Assembly: GCF_018271995.1 (NCBI RefSeq)
Contig: NZ_JAGUCO010000012.1
Span: 62,001-126,000 of the forward strand
Source: Carboxylicivirga linearis
Lineage (GTDB): Bacteria; Bacteroidota; Bacteroidia; Bacteroidales; Marinilabiliaceae
DNA: 64,000 nt
Reading direction: 5' to 3'
Shown here piece after piece: positions 1-8,802 of this stretch. Each line of letters opens with the position of its first letter. Position 1 is the stretch's first letter. The position numbers were made by a program, and so were the translations under genes. The notes below the pieces were generated by a model, which was given only the letters and a program-made list of their open reading frames with translations, made no database searches and had not been told where the DNA came from.

Positions 1-2
1 TA

Positions 3-716
3 CTGCGTGTAGGTAAAGAAGGGGTGTTCGACACCGAAGTAATTGCTGCCATCAATCCCGATGTTATTTTTGTTTCGCCTTTTAAAACGGGAGGTTACAA
101 TATGATTAAAAATATGGGTATTCCTTTGGTTCCGATGGCTGCTTACTCAGAGCATTTACCTTTAGGCCGTGCCGAATGGATTAAATTCATGTCGTTATTT
201 GTTGATCAAAAGCCCAAAGCTGATTCCATCTTCTCGGATATTGCCAATAACTATAACCACCTTAAATCCTTAACTAAAAATATTAAAACCCGACCAACGG
301 TTTTTAGCGGTAAAATGAAGGGGAGTGCCTGGTATGTGGCTGGTGGTGATAGTTTTTTTGCACAGTTATTTACCGATGCCGGAGCTGATTATGTAATCAA
401 AGATAATAAGACTGGAGCCTCACCAATGGACTTCGAATCGGTATATGCATTGGCGCATAATGCTCAATATTGGCGTGTTTTAACCAGTTCGCCTCATGGC
501 TTTGGCAAAAAAATGCTTAAAGAAGAAGATGAGCGATATGCCGATTTTGATGCTTTTAAAACCGGAAATGTGTTGGTGTGTAATTTAAGAGATATTCCTT
601 ATCGCGAGGAATCAGGATTATGTCCTCAAGTTTTATTAGCTGATTATATTCACCATTTTCATCCCAATTTGCTACCTGATTATAAACCTGTTTACTGGAA
701 AAAGATTGGAGAATAA
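3..716 (+). CDS. btuF: Corrinoid/iron ABC transporter substrate-binding protein, BtuF-like (5' truncated by window)
   Basis: Periplasmic binding protein of the TroA/BtuF-like fold that delivers a metal chelate, probably a corrinoid, to the BtuC/BtuD pair encoded next. The reading frame is open to the first base (codons run from position 3), so the GTG at 24 is internal and the N-terminus with any signal peptide lies upstream. The visible part begins near the middle of the N-lobe, with the INPDVIFVSP stretch typical of this family, and runs through the linker helix and C-lobe. The stop codon overlaps the next gene by 11 bases, so the two are translationally coupled. The role is assigned from the permease, ATPase and cobalamin genes downstream; a siderophore or haem ligand cannot be excluded from this fragment alone. 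Confidence 0.8.
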   Translation: MRVGKEGVFDTEVIAAINPDVIFVSPFKTGGYNMIKNMGIPLVPMAAYSEHLPLGRAEWIKFMSLFVDQKPKADSIFSDIANNYNHLKSLTKNIKTRPTVFSGKMKGSAWYVAGGDSFFAQLFTDAGADYVIKDNKTGASPMDFESVYALAHNAQYWRVLTSSPHGFGKKMLKEEDERYADFDAFKTGNVLVCNLRDIPYREESGLCPQVLLADYIHHFHPNLLPDYKPVYWKKIGE

Positions 717-1761
717 TAATTTAAAAACAAACACTACGCTACTGAAGCTTTTGGCTGGAGTGGTATTGGTAATCATTCTATTTTTGATGAACCTGGCTTG
801 GGGCTCGGTTCATATTCCGTTTAAAGGAGTATTGCAGGTATTGTTTGATAGCGATACACCAAATGTTGTGTGGAGCAATATACTTATACGTACCCGATTA
901 CCACAAGCCTTAGTTGCTTTAGCAGCCGGATGTGCTTTAAGTATATCAGGCTTACTGATGCAAACGCTATTCAGAAATCCTTTGGCAGGTCCATCTGTTT
1001 TGGGTATTTCGTCAGGTGCCAGTTTAGGTGTCGGATTTGTAGTGTTGATAGCCGGTAATCTTTTCGGGTATTCCTTAAGTAGTGTTGGATTAGTAGGCGA
1101 TATGGCAGTGCTGATTGCGGCCTTTGTCGGAGCGTTGGGTATCCTGCTTATTATTCTAATGGTTGCTCGTCACGTGGGTGGTACACTCTCCGTTTTAATT
1201 ATGGGAGTGATGATTGGTTACCTTAGTAATTCGCTGGTTAGTATTATGAAGTTTTATAGCCTCGAAGAAGATATTCATTCGTATGTTATTTGGGGATTGG
1301 GTAATTTTGGTAAGTTGTCGTTAGATCGTGCCAACTACTTCCTGCTGTTTACACTTGCTGTATCATTGTTAAGCCTGTTTTTGGGTAAATGGTTGAATAT
1401 GCTTTCGCTGGGCGATAATTATGCACGTAACCTTGGATTACGAATCGAACGGTCTCGTTTTCTGATTATTATGTTATCAGGAGTTTTAACTGCCACTGTA
1501 ACTGCTTCTTGTGGCCCTATTATTTTTATTGGTATGGCTGTGCCTCATCTGGCAAAGATGGTTTCTAAAACTTCCAATCATTATATACTAATACTTAATA
1601 GTGCTATTCTGGGTTCGGCAACAGCTTTACTATGCAATTTAATTGCACGACTACCCGGATTCGACGGAGCGCTACCCATCAACTCAGTAACTGCTTTTGT
1701 GGGAGCGCCGGTAGTTATTTCAGTAATCTGGCGTCGTCGTCGCGATCAATTATCTGTTTAA
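706..1761 (+). CDS. btuC: Corrinoid/iron ABC transporter permease (BtuC/FecCD family)
   Basis: Inner-membrane permease of about 351 residues with many hydrophobic segments, the usual size of BtuC/FecCD proteins, which have 10 helices. Family features include the LIRTRLPQALVALAAGCALS stretch near residue 65, the GLLMQTLFRNPLAGPSVLG segment before residue 105, and the GMAVPHLAK loop near residue 275 that contacts the ATPase. The predicted start is a TTG at 706 that overlaps the end of the binding-protein gene. No ATG lies upstream in frame before the first helix, and the next ATG (about codon 28) would delete most of helix 1. It works with the ATPase starting at 1776 and the upstream binding protein. 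Cobalamin as ligand is inferred from the downstream cbi genes. Confidence 0.87.
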   Translation: MENNNLKTNTTLLKLLAGVVLVIILFLMNLAWGSVHIPFKGVLQVLFDSDTPNVVWSNILIRTRLPQALVALAAGCALSISGLLMQTLFRNPLAGPSVLGISSGASLGVGFVVLIAGNLFGYSLSSVGLVGDMAVLIAAFVGALGILLIILMVARHVGGTLSVLIMGVMIGYLSNSLVSIMKFYSLEEDIHSYVIWGLGNFGKLSLDRANYFLLFTLAVSLLSLFLGKWLNMLSLGDNYARNLGLRIERSRFLIIMLSGVLTATVTASCGPIIFIGMAVPHLAKMVSKTSNHYILILNSAILGSATALLCNLIARLPGFDGALPINSVTAFVGAPVVISVIWRRRRDQLSV

Positions 1762-1775
1762 ATCAATTTGTATCG

Positions 1776-2804
1776 ATGAAGCAATCCATCCAAATAGAAA
1801 ACCTATCAACCGGTTATCGTTCCTCAAAAGGAGGTAAAGTTGTGGCATTTCAGCTAAATGCCGGGCTTAACAATGGCGAATTAACTTGTTTATTGGGAGC
1901 AAACGGAACCGGTAAAAGTACCTTGATCAAAACCATTAGCGGTTTCCTTAAATCGATAGAGGGTAGGGTTACCATTAATGGTTCTGCTATTGAAGCGATG
2001 AATGAGAAAGATTTGGCTAAACAGGTTGCAGTTGTTCTTACTGAAAAAATTAATGTACCAAACGCAACGGTATACGAGCTGGTAGCGTATGGGCGTAGTC
2101 CGCATACAGGATTTTTAGGACGATTAAGTTCTGACGATAAACAAATAATTGAGCAGGCTATTGAGCAATGTGGTATTGCTGATAAACGAAACAGATTGGT
2201 TAGTTCGCTTAGCGATGGTGAACGACAAAAAGCCACTATTGCTAAAGCATTGGCACAGGATACGCCTATTATTATTTTGGATGAGCCAACAGCATTTCTC
2301 GATTTACCTGCACGTGTAGAAGTCATGCAGTTGTTACGCAAACTAGCAGTACAAACGGGCAAATCCATTTTAATGTCGACTCACGATTTAGATTTAGCCT
2401 TGCAAATGGCCGATCGCTTGTGGTTGTTGCAGACGGAGGCTATTATATCAGGAACTCCCGAAGACTTGCTTCTGCAAAATGCTTTTCAATCGATGTTTAA
2501 GAAGGATAAGATTGAATTTGATAATAAAACGGGTATGTTTAAAGTGGCTCATCAATATAATGTAACGGTTCCGGTTGCTGGTCATGGGTTTGAGTACGTA
2601 CTTTTGCGCCGTGCTTTAATGCGAAAAGGAATTAAGCCGGTAAAAGCTAATGAGATTGAAGATTTTCATATTCGCATTATTAACGATTCGGATCAACCTT
2701 TTGAATTTTGGTGTAATCAGTTAAAAGCAGTTACAACCGATAAGGTCGAAGATATCGTAACGGAGATAATGCGTGTTGTATCTCATCAAAACATTTACAA
2801 TTAA
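1776..2804 (+). CDS. btuD: Corrinoid/iron ABC transporter ATP-binding protein with C-terminal extension
   Basis: Cytoplasmic ATPase that powers the BtuC permease, about 342 residues. Walker A (GANGTGKST), the signature (LSDGERQKATIAKAL), Walker B (IIILDEPTAFLD) and the H-loop (STHD) are all present. The start was set at the ATG at 1776, 14 bases after the btuC stop. The open frame extends upstream to 1632, but that part lies inside btuC and is not family-like. After the ATPase core, at about residue 260, there is an extra domain of about 85 residues of unknown role. BtuD-CbiZ fusions exist in other organisms, but I do not recognise CbiZ here. It is followed after 2 bases by the amidohydrolase gene. 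Confidence 0.87.
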   Translation: MKQSIQIENLSTGYRSSKGGKVVAFQLNAGLNNGELTCLLGANGTGKSTLIKTISGFLKSIEGRVTINGSAIEAMNEKDLAKQVAVVLTEKINVPNATVYELVAYGRSPHTGFLGRLSSDDKQIIEQAIEQCGIADKRNRLVSSLSDGERQKATIAKALAQDTPIIILDEPTAFLDLPARVEVMQLLRKLAVQTGKSILMSTHDLDLALQMADRLWLLQTEAIISGTPEDLLLQNAFQSMFKKDKIEFDNKTGMFKVAHQYNVTVPVAGHGFEYVLLRRALMRKGIKPVKANEIEDFHIRIINDSDQPFEFWCNQLKAVTTDKVEDIVTEIMRVVSHQNIYN

Positions 2805-2806
2805 AG

Positions 2807-3652
2807 ATGATGGATACAGCTAAATCAACAATGAAGGTTGCAGCCGTATGTTCGTGGATGGAAACATTGGCCGCTGAACAAAACATCCGTTGTATTGAGA
2901 GCTTCTTACAAGAGTTAGAAAAGCAACATGTTGAGTATGCACTCTTTCCCGAACTTTCAGTCTCAGGTTATATCAATAACACCATTGATCTTGACTCATT
3001 CTTTTCTGTTGCTGATGATGCGATTTTACAGTTAAAACAACTTTCGAAGCAGTATTTATTGGCATTTTCGGTGGGGATGCCAATGATGATTGGTAATGCA
3101 TCAACGATTGCACAACTAACTTTTTGGGATGGAAACATTATTCATCAACACAGTAAAACACATTTGTCGGTTCACGAAAAAGAAGTATTTGAATTTGGCA
3201 AGGAGTTGGAATTATTATCACTGAACCATTCTAAAATTGGGATGCATCTCTGTCTCGAAAGTCATTATCCTGAATTGAGTTTACAATATCAACAACAAGG
3301 TGCCAATTTGTTGGCTTTTGCTTTTGCATCGCCACGCGAAACACCCGAAGAAAAGATGGAACGCTTTCAGATGATGTTGAAATGCCGTGCCTACGACAAT
3401 GCTTGTTTTGTGATGGCATGCAACGCAACAGGAACTACTCCAACAAAGAAAAATTACGCTGGTGTATCAACGATTATTTCACCGCGCGGTAAAGTATTAG
3501 CCCAATATAAAGGCATGGAACCTGGATACTGTATGGCTGAAATAGACTTTAACGATATCAGGAAGATCAAAGATAGTTTGATGTCTGATTTTCCATCTTA
3601 TAGAACCACAACCCTAAACCTAACTTTTAAAGAAAAAATCGATGAAGAATAA
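2807..3652 (+). CDS. Carbon-nitrogen hydrolase (nitrilase superfamily) in corrinoid operon
   Basis: A 281-residue cytoplasmic protein of the nitrilase superfamily, which hydrolyses amide or nitrile C-N bonds. The catalytic triad is visible: Glu49 in FPELSVSG, Lys117 in SKTHLS and Cys149 in HLCLESHYPE, with the expected spacing. Two in-frame ATGs occur at 2807 and 2810, and a third (codon 9) begins the conserved MKVAAVCSW strand. The true start is therefore uncertain by a few residues. It sits between the transporter ATPase (2-base gap) and cbiL (11-base overlap), so it is almost certainly co-transcribed and translationally coupled. No step of the known corrin-ring pathway needs this fold. A role in hydrolysing a corrinoid side-chain amide during salvage is an inference. 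Confidence 0.82.
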   Translation: MMDTAKSTMKVAAVCSWMETLAAEQNIRCIESFLQELEKQHVEYALFPELSVSGYINNTIDLDSFFSVADDAILQLKQLSKQYLLAFSVGMPMMIGNASTIAQLTFWDGNIIHQHSKTHLSVHEKEVFEFGKELELLSLNHSKIGMHLCLESHYPELSLQYQQQGANLLAFAFASPRETPEEKMERFQMMLKCRAYDNACFVMACNATGTTPTKKNYAGVSTIISPRGKVLAQYKGMEPGYCMAEIDFNDIRKIKDSLMSDFPSYRTTTLNLTFKEKIDEE

Positions 3653-4337
3653 ATATCCTATAACAGGTGTGGCTTTAGGGCCAGGCGATCCTGATTTGAT
3701 AACCGTAAAAGGGTTGAAGGCACTGCATAATGCTGACGTGATCTATTATGCTGCAACACCCAAAGGAGAGCGTACCATTAGCTTTTCTAAGCGAATCTTA
3801 GATCATTACAACCTTGATGTGGTTTGCAAGCCCTTGATGTTTCCAATGACAGGTGAAAACCGAGATCAGTTTTATCAGCAGGCTTTCGATATTCTGCAAG
3901 CCGATTATCAAACAGGATTGAAAGTGGTGATGGTAACCGAGGGAGATTTGAGTTTTTACAGCACCTTTGGTTATATCATGAAATTGGCTAAACAGAACGA
4001 TGTTCCGGTGGTGTCTATAGCCGGAGTTCCTGCTTTTTTGGCTGGTATAGCGCAAACATCAATGCCTTTGGTTGATGGTAATCACAGCTTTCTTAACATT
4101 GCTCGCCCCGATTCATTTGAGCAGATTCAGAAATCAATAGATGAATCGAATGCAGTGGTTGTAATGAAAATGAATGTGCTGAAAGGATGGTATGACTTCT
4201 TAAAAAGAAATAATCGTTCATTTGTTTATGTTGAAAAAGTGGGAACAGATGAGCAATTTATATCTACCAATTTTGAGGATCTGGAAGAAAGAAAGATACC
4301 TTATTTTTCATTAATTATTTTTCCTGGCGTTGAATAA
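3642..4337 (+). CDS. cbiL: Precorrin-2/cobalt-factor II C20-methyltransferase
   Basis: SAM-dependent methyltransferase that adds the C20 methyl group to (cobalt-)precorrin-2, the first dedicated ring methylation. It is 231 residues long, normal for CbiL/CobI. The N-terminal glycine-rich motif GVALGPGDPDLITVKG, the central EGDLSFYSTFGY segment and the GVPAFLAG substrate loop are class III (tetrapyrrole) methyltransferase hallmarks. The DVIYYAATPKGERTISFSKR region is characteristic of the CbiL branch. The gene overlaps the amidohydrolase upstream by 11 bases and precedes the CbiH-CbiC fusion by 24 bases. Operon context favours the cobalt-early anaerobic pathway because CbiD, CbiG and CbiJ are present and no oxygen-dependent CobG/CobZ is visible. 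Confidence 0.9.
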   Translation: MKNKYPITGVALGPGDPDLITVKGLKALHNADVIYYAATPKGERTISFSKRILDHYNLDVVCKPLMFPMTGENRDQFYQQAFDILQADYQTGLKVVMVTEGDLSFYSTFGYIMKLAKQNDVPVVSIAGVPAFLAGIAQTSMPLVDGNHSFLNIARPDSFEQIQKSIDESNAVVVMKMNVLKGWYDFLKRNNRSFVYVEKVGTDEQFISTNFEDLEERKIPYFSLIIFPGVE

Positions 4338-4361
4338 CAGAGAATTACGAATAAAACAAAG

Positions 4362-5762
4362 ATGAATAAAATATATAGTATTGGCATTGGTCCTGGTGGA
4401 AAAGAGTATATGACTGCTCAAGCCTTAGAAGCCTTGAATAAATCAGACGTAGTTATTGGATACAAGTTTTACATTCAGCTGGTAGCCGATTTAATTGCAG
4501 ATAAAGAGGTTTTTGATACCGGAATGAAGAAAGAGCAGAAGCGTAGTCGCGAGGCTTTTCGATTGGCACAAATGGGCAAAACCGTTGCAGTAATTAGCAG
4601 TGGCGATTCAGGTGTGTACGGAATGGCTTCCTTACTGTGGGAGATGAAAGGCAAGGAAAACTACGATACCGAAGTGGAAGTAATTCCGGGTATTAGTGCC
4701 ATGATGGCAGCTGCCGCTAAAATGGGAGCACCCTTAGGTCACGATTTTTGCTCGGTGTCGATGAGCGATTTGCTTACGCCATGGGAAACCATAGAAAAAC
4801 GTATAAAAGCAGCTGCCAAAGGCGATTTTATTACAGCGGTTTATAATCCTAAGAGTAACGAACGCTTCTGGCAGTTGGCTCGTCTTCGCGAAGTGTTTTT
4901 GCAATACCGAAGCGCCGATACTCCGGTTGGAATTGCCCGTCAGGTTGGTCGCGAAGAAGAAAGCTATACAACAACTACCTTGGGTGCTTTGGATATTAGT
5001 GTTGTTGATATGTTTACCATCGTTATTATTGGTAACTCTCAATCGTACATTTATAACGATAAGGTAGTAACGCCGCGCGGATATTATAGCGGTAAAAAAG
5101 AGAGTACTCAAAAGATTGGACGCCAGATTATGAACGAGAGTTTCCGAACTATTCTTCAATCGCTCGATGCTGATAAATATTCGCCAGAACACTTGTGGGT
5201 GGCTTTGCATGCGGTACATACAACAGCAGATTTCTCTGTTGCCGATTTACTGGAAGTTTCAGATGGTATTGTTGAAAAACTAAACAATGCATTTTATTCA
5301 GGTAAACCACCGGTTATTGTAACCGATGTAAATATGGTGACGCGGGGTATTCGCAAAGCCTTGGTTCAAAAGTTGGGAATTGAAGTAAAGTGTTATCTCG
5401 ATGATGAAAGAACCGAAGCATTAGCTGCAGAGAAAGGGATCACCCGCACACAAGCCGGTATTCGTATCGCAGTGCAGGAGCATCCCGATGCTTTATATGC
5501 TTTTGGAAATGCTCCAACCGCTTTGATCGAATTGGTCAAATTTATTCGTAAAGGAACGGCTAATCCAATTGGAGTGATTGGTGCTCCGGTGGGGTTTGTT
5601 AATGTTCGCGAATCAAAATGGCAGTTAAAGCATGGTTGTAGCCAAACGCCGCATATTATTGTTAGTGGTCGTAAAGGCGGAAGTAATCTTGCTGCAACTA
5701 TCATTAACGCTGCTCTTTCGTGGAGCGATTTAAAAAATATGAATCCGGGAGAAGGACTCTAA
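4362..5762 (+). CDS. cbiHC: Fusion: precorrin-3B C17-methyltransferase (CbiH) + precorrin-8X methylmutase (CbiC)
   Basis: A 466-residue bifunctional protein. Residues 1 to about 243 are a CbiH/CobJ C17-methyltransferase, the ring-contraction enzyme, with the motifs SIGIGPGGKEYMT, SSGDSGVYGMA and EVIPGISAMMAAAAKMGAPL. Residues from about 259 to the end are a CbiC/CobH methylmutase, which moves the C11 methyl to C12 to give cobyrinate. Its likely catalytic His286 lies in ALHAVHTTAD, and the C-terminal GAPVGFVNVRESK and IIVSGRKGGSN segments are typical. The two enzymes are non-consecutive pathway steps, so the fusion suggests co-expression rather than direct channelling. The lengths equal the sum of two complete stand-alone enzymes, and no frameshift is seen. 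Confidence 0.9.
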   Translation: MNKIYSIGIGPGGKEYMTAQALEALNKSDVVIGYKFYIQLVADLIADKEVFDTGMKKEQKRSREAFRLAQMGKTVAVISSGDSGVYGMASLLWEMKGKENYDTEVEVIPGISAMMAAAAKMGAPLGHDFCSVSMSDLLTPWETIEKRIKAAAKGDFITAVYNPKSNERFWQLARLREVFLQYRSADTPVGIARQVGREEESYTTTTLGALDISVVDMFTIVIIGNSQSYIYNDKVVTPRGYYSGKKESTQKIGRQIMNESFRTILQSLDADKYSPEHLWVALHAVHTTADFSVADLLEVSDGIVEKLNNAFYSGKPPVIVTDVNMVTRGIRKALVQKLGIEVKCYLDDERTEALAAEKGITRTQAGIRIAVQEHPDALYAFGNAPTALIELVKFIRKGTANPIGVIGAPVGFVNVRESKWQLKHGCSQTPHIIVSGRKGGSNLAATIINAALSWSDLKNMNPGEGL

Positions 5763-5771
5763 CTGAAAGTT

Positions 5772-6965
5772 ATGAAACCTCAAAAAATAGTTGTAATCGG
5801 ATTAAATGATCAGGCCTTAGAATTGAATGAAGAGCTGCAAAAAATTGTGGATTCAACCATTTGCTTCTGTGGAGGTGTGCGTCATTATAATCTGGTAAAT
5901 AAGATCCTACCACTTAACGCTCAATGGTATAATATTACTGTGCCTTTGAGTGGTATATTATCAGTGATGAAGGAAAGCCATAATGATTGGGTGGTTTTTG
6001 CTTCAGGCGATCCTTTGTTCTTCGGAATGGCAAACACGCTTATTCGTGAATTTCCTGAGGCAGATGTACAGGTTTACCCAACTTTTAATTCACTGCAGGT
6101 TTTGGCTCATAGATTAAAAATTAACTATGGCGAATACAAAACAGTTACGCTAACGGGTCGGCCTTGGGAAGAGTTTGATAAGGCATTAATACATAACGAA
6201 GCCAAACTCGCAGTTTTAACCGATAGGAAGAAAACACCAGGTGTAATAGCTCAACGTATGGTGGACGCAGGAATTAGCTATTACAAAATGTTTGTGGGTG
6301 AATGCATGGGAGGCGAAAAGGAGAGAGTAACTAATTGGAATCTTGATGAAGTAGTTTTCGAAACTTTTGAAGTTCCCAACTGTCTTTTTCTGGAGCAAAC
6401 CGAAAGCAAGCCTGTTCAAAAAGGAATTGACGAAAAGCAGTTAACAACGCTTCCTGGTCGTCCGAACATGATAACAAAGATGCCCATACGCATGGCTACT
6501 TTGGCTTATTTGAATCTTCATAACAAGAAGGTATTTTGGGATATAGGGGCATGTTCGGGTAGTGTATCCATCGATGCTAAATTAAATTATCCTCATCTTG
6601 AGGTGGTGTCATTCGAAAAACGTCCGGAGTGTGAGGAAATTATACAATCCAACATCCAAAAGTTCAGAGCACCGGGCATAACATTACGAATGGGTGATTT
6701 TGCAGAATTGGATAAAACAGATTTACCTCTTCCGGATGTAGCTTTTTTAGGCGGATATGGCGGGCGAATGGATGAAATACTTGATCAAACCAATAACGTT
6801 TTAGCAACTAACGGAATAATTGGATTTAACTCGGTAAGTATCAAAAGTGCCGATTCGTTTATTAACTGGGTGAATTCGCATTCATATACGCTGCTGACAA
6901 ATACATTGCTAACCGTTGATGACCATAATCCTATACGTATTTTGGTTGCTCAAAAAATGAATTAA
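5772..6965 (+). CDS. cbiET: Fusion: precorrin-6B C5,15-methyltransferase/decarboxylase (CbiE-CbiT, CobL-like)
   Basis: A 397-residue protein equivalent to CobL. The N-terminal half (about 1-205) is the CbiE class III methyltransferase, with FASGDPLFFGMANTL as the characteristic motif. The C-terminal half (from about 230) is the CbiT Rossmann-type methyltransferase and decarboxylase, with SAM motif I in FWDIGACSGSVSID near residues 255-268. Together they methylate C5 and C15 and remove the C12 acetate carboxyl of (cobalt-)precorrin-6B. The start ATG lies 9 bases after the previous stop. The next gene begins with ATG directly after this stop, so the operon is tightly packed. Confidence 0.9.
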   Translation: MKPQKIVVIGLNDQALELNEELQKIVDSTICFCGGVRHYNLVNKILPLNAQWYNITVPLSGILSVMKESHNDWVVFASGDPLFFGMANTLIREFPEADVQVYPTFNSLQVLAHRLKINYGEYKTVTLTGRPWEEFDKALIHNEAKLAVLTDRKKTPGVIAQRMVDAGISYYKMFVGECMGGEKERVTNWNLDEVVFETFEVPNCLFLEQTESKPVQKGIDEKQLTTLPGRPNMITKMPIRMATLAYLNLHNKKVFWDIGACSGSVSIDAKLNYPHLEVVSFEKRPECEEIIQSNIQKFRAPGITLRMGDFAELDKTDLPLPDVAFLGGYGGRMDEILDQTNNVLATNGIIGFNSVSIKSADSFINWVNSHSYTLLTNTLLTVDDHNPIRILVAQKMN

Positions 6966-8750
6966 ATGAAACACGAAAATATACATATCATAACTCACTC
7001 CAATGAAGGCGAAAAGTTAGCCCAACGTTTGGTTAAAGAAGGAATTCATGCAAATATTCATCGCAATAGTTCAAATATCGATGAGCTTTGGAAAACGGCT
7101 GATGCTTTGATTTATATTGGAGCTTTGGGTATTTGCGTTCGCACCATTGCACCTTTGTTGGTTGATAAACACACCGATCCTGCTGTTATTAATATGGATG
7201 CCAATGGAAGTTTTGTTCAGTCGGTGGTATCGGGTCATGTGGGTGGTGCCAATCAGCTATGCTCACAAATAAGCAATATTTTGGGAGCTCAGCCCGTCAT
7301 TACAACTGTTAGCGATACTTCTGGCTTATGGGCTTTAGATATGTTGCCATCTCAATACAATTGGCAGATGGAAACAACTCAGCCATTAACTCAGATTATC
7401 TCCCTTTTTGTTAATCGTAAGCCTACTGCTTTGCTGCTTCAATCGCGAGATAGAGGAACCTTGGTACTCGAAACAGAAATACCTGATTTTGTTACTGTTT
7501 TTACTGAGGAAAAGGATATTAACGAGGATCAGTTTGATTTAATAATTGCGGTTACACCTTTTGTCCATCAGTTTACTAAACCAACTATTTTCTATCGTCC
7601 TCAAATGATAAATTTAGGAGTTGGATGCCAGCGAGATATTGATTCAGAACTTTTTTCAAAAGAGTTAGATAGACTATTGGAAAAGAATAAGATATCAAAA
7701 CTATCCATTGCCAATATTGGAACCATTGAATTAAAAGCTGATGAAAAAGCATTGAATGATTATGCGAACAGTTTAAATCAGTCATTAAAAGTTTTTTCCG
7801 ACCAGCAATTAGATGCTGTCACTATTCCTAATCCTTCCGAAAAGGTGGAGAGTGTAACCGGGTCATCAAGTGTTGCGGAAGCATCGGCCATGTTGTTATC
7901 CGAAAATAATCTTTGGCTTGAAAAGGTGAAAGCAAAGGCTGGAGACAAATATTTTACCTGTGCGGTGGCCATTAATGCTGTCAATCAACGAAAAGGAATG
8001 GTTGAGATTGTGGGTGCCGGGCCCGGTGATCCGGAGCTTGTTTCGGTTCGAGGAAAACGCTTGTTGCAATCGGCCGATTTGATTTTGTATGCAGGAAGTC
8101 TGGTTCCTAAAGAACTAACGTATTATGCCAAACCAGGCTGTGTGGTTAAGAGTTCTGCGGGTATGGATTTGCAAACGCAGATTGATACCATGAAACCTTT
8201 TTACGATCGTGGTTTGTTGGTGGTGCGTTTGCACACTGGCGATCCTTGTATCTATGGTGCTATTCAGGAGCAAATGGCTAAGATGGATGAGTTGAAGATG
8301 GATTATCGTATAACGCCGGGTATTTCATCGTTTCAGGCAGCTGCAGCAGCACTTAAATCTCAGTTTACCATTCCTGAAGAAATTCAGAGCATAATTTTAA
8401 CGAGAGGAGAAGGGCGCACTCCAATGCCAGAGAAGGAACAACTGCATAAATTGGCTCAGTCGCAAAGTACCATGTGTATTTACCTGAGTGCTTCAATTGC
8501 AGAAAAAGTTCAGAGCGAGCTAATGGTTCATTATCCGGCAGAAACTCCCGTGGCCATTTGTTATAAATTAACCTGGAAGGATGAAAAAATATGGAGAACC
8601 ACTCTTGAAAATTTGGCACAGACAGTGAATGAAAACAATCTGTCGATGACCACCATGATTGTGGTAGGCAAATCCATTGGTAACCGAAGTGGAGAATCAA
8701 AACTATATCACAAACAGTTTACTCATGCCTTCAGAAAAGGGGAGGAATAA
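6966..8750 (+). CDS. cbiGF: Fusion: cobalt-precorrin-5A hydrolase (CbiG) + precorrin-4 C11-methyltransferase (CbiF)
   Basis: A 594-residue bifunctional protein. Residues 1 to about 340 match CbiG, which opens the delta-lactone and releases acetaldehyde from cobalt-precorrin-5A. The segments ALIYIGALGICVRTIAP and VVSGHVGGAN are typical of the CbiG N-terminal and central domains. Residues from 345 are CbiF/CobM, the C11-methyltransferase, starting at MVEIVGAGPGDPELVSVRGK and including HTGDPCIYGAIQEQM and TPGISSFQAAAAAL. CbiF makes the substrate on which CbiG acts, so these are consecutive steps and channelling is plausible. CbiG is specific to the anaerobic pathway, which supports that route for the whole operon. 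A 52-base gap separates it from the next gene. Confidence 0.9.
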   Translation: MKHENIHIITHSNEGEKLAQRLVKEGIHANIHRNSSNIDELWKTADALIYIGALGICVRTIAPLLVDKHTDPAVINMDANGSFVQSVVSGHVGGANQLCSQISNILGAQPVITTVSDTSGLWALDMLPSQYNWQMETTQPLTQIISLFVNRKPTALLLQSRDRGTLVLETEIPDFVTVFTEEKDINEDQFDLIIAVTPFVHQFTKPTIFYRPQMINLGVGCQRDIDSELFSKELDRLLEKNKISKLSIANIGTIELKADEKALNDYANSLNQSLKVFSDQQLDAVTIPNPSEKVESVTGSSSVAEASAMLLSENNLWLEKVKAKAGDKYFTCAVAINAVNQRKGMVEIVGAGPGDPELVSVRGKRLLQSADLILYAGSLVPKELTYYAKPGCVVKSSAGMDLQTQIDTMKPFYDRGLLVVRLHTGDPCIYGAIQEQMAKMDELKMDYRITPGISSFQAAAAALKSQFTIPEEIQSIILTRGEGRTPMPEKEQLHKLAQSQSTMCIYLSASIAEKVQSELMVHYPAETPVAICYKLTWKDEKIWRTTLENLAQTVNENNLSMTTMIVVGKSIGNRSGESKLYHKQFTHAFRKGEE

Positions 8751-8802
8751 ATTTTTAGGTAATTTTTGACTTTGAATTTAATCCTTTTGACTTAAATTTA
8801 TT

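Noticed and set aside
1632-1775. N-terminal extension of the BtuD open frame
   Set aside because: It overlaps btuC out of frame, is not ABC-like, and the ATG at 1776 matches the family N-terminus.
1850-2368. 172-codon minus-strand open frame
   Set aside because: It is antisense to btuD, which has all ABC ATPase motifs.
4734-5219. 161-codon minus-strand open frame
   Set aside because: It lies entirely antisense to the strongly conserved CbiH-CbiC fusion and shows no family features.
8751-8802. Cobalamin riboswitch between cbiGF and cbiJD
   Set aside because: The gap is only 52 AT-rich bases and has no B12-box-like sequence; any riboswitch would be expected upstream of the window.
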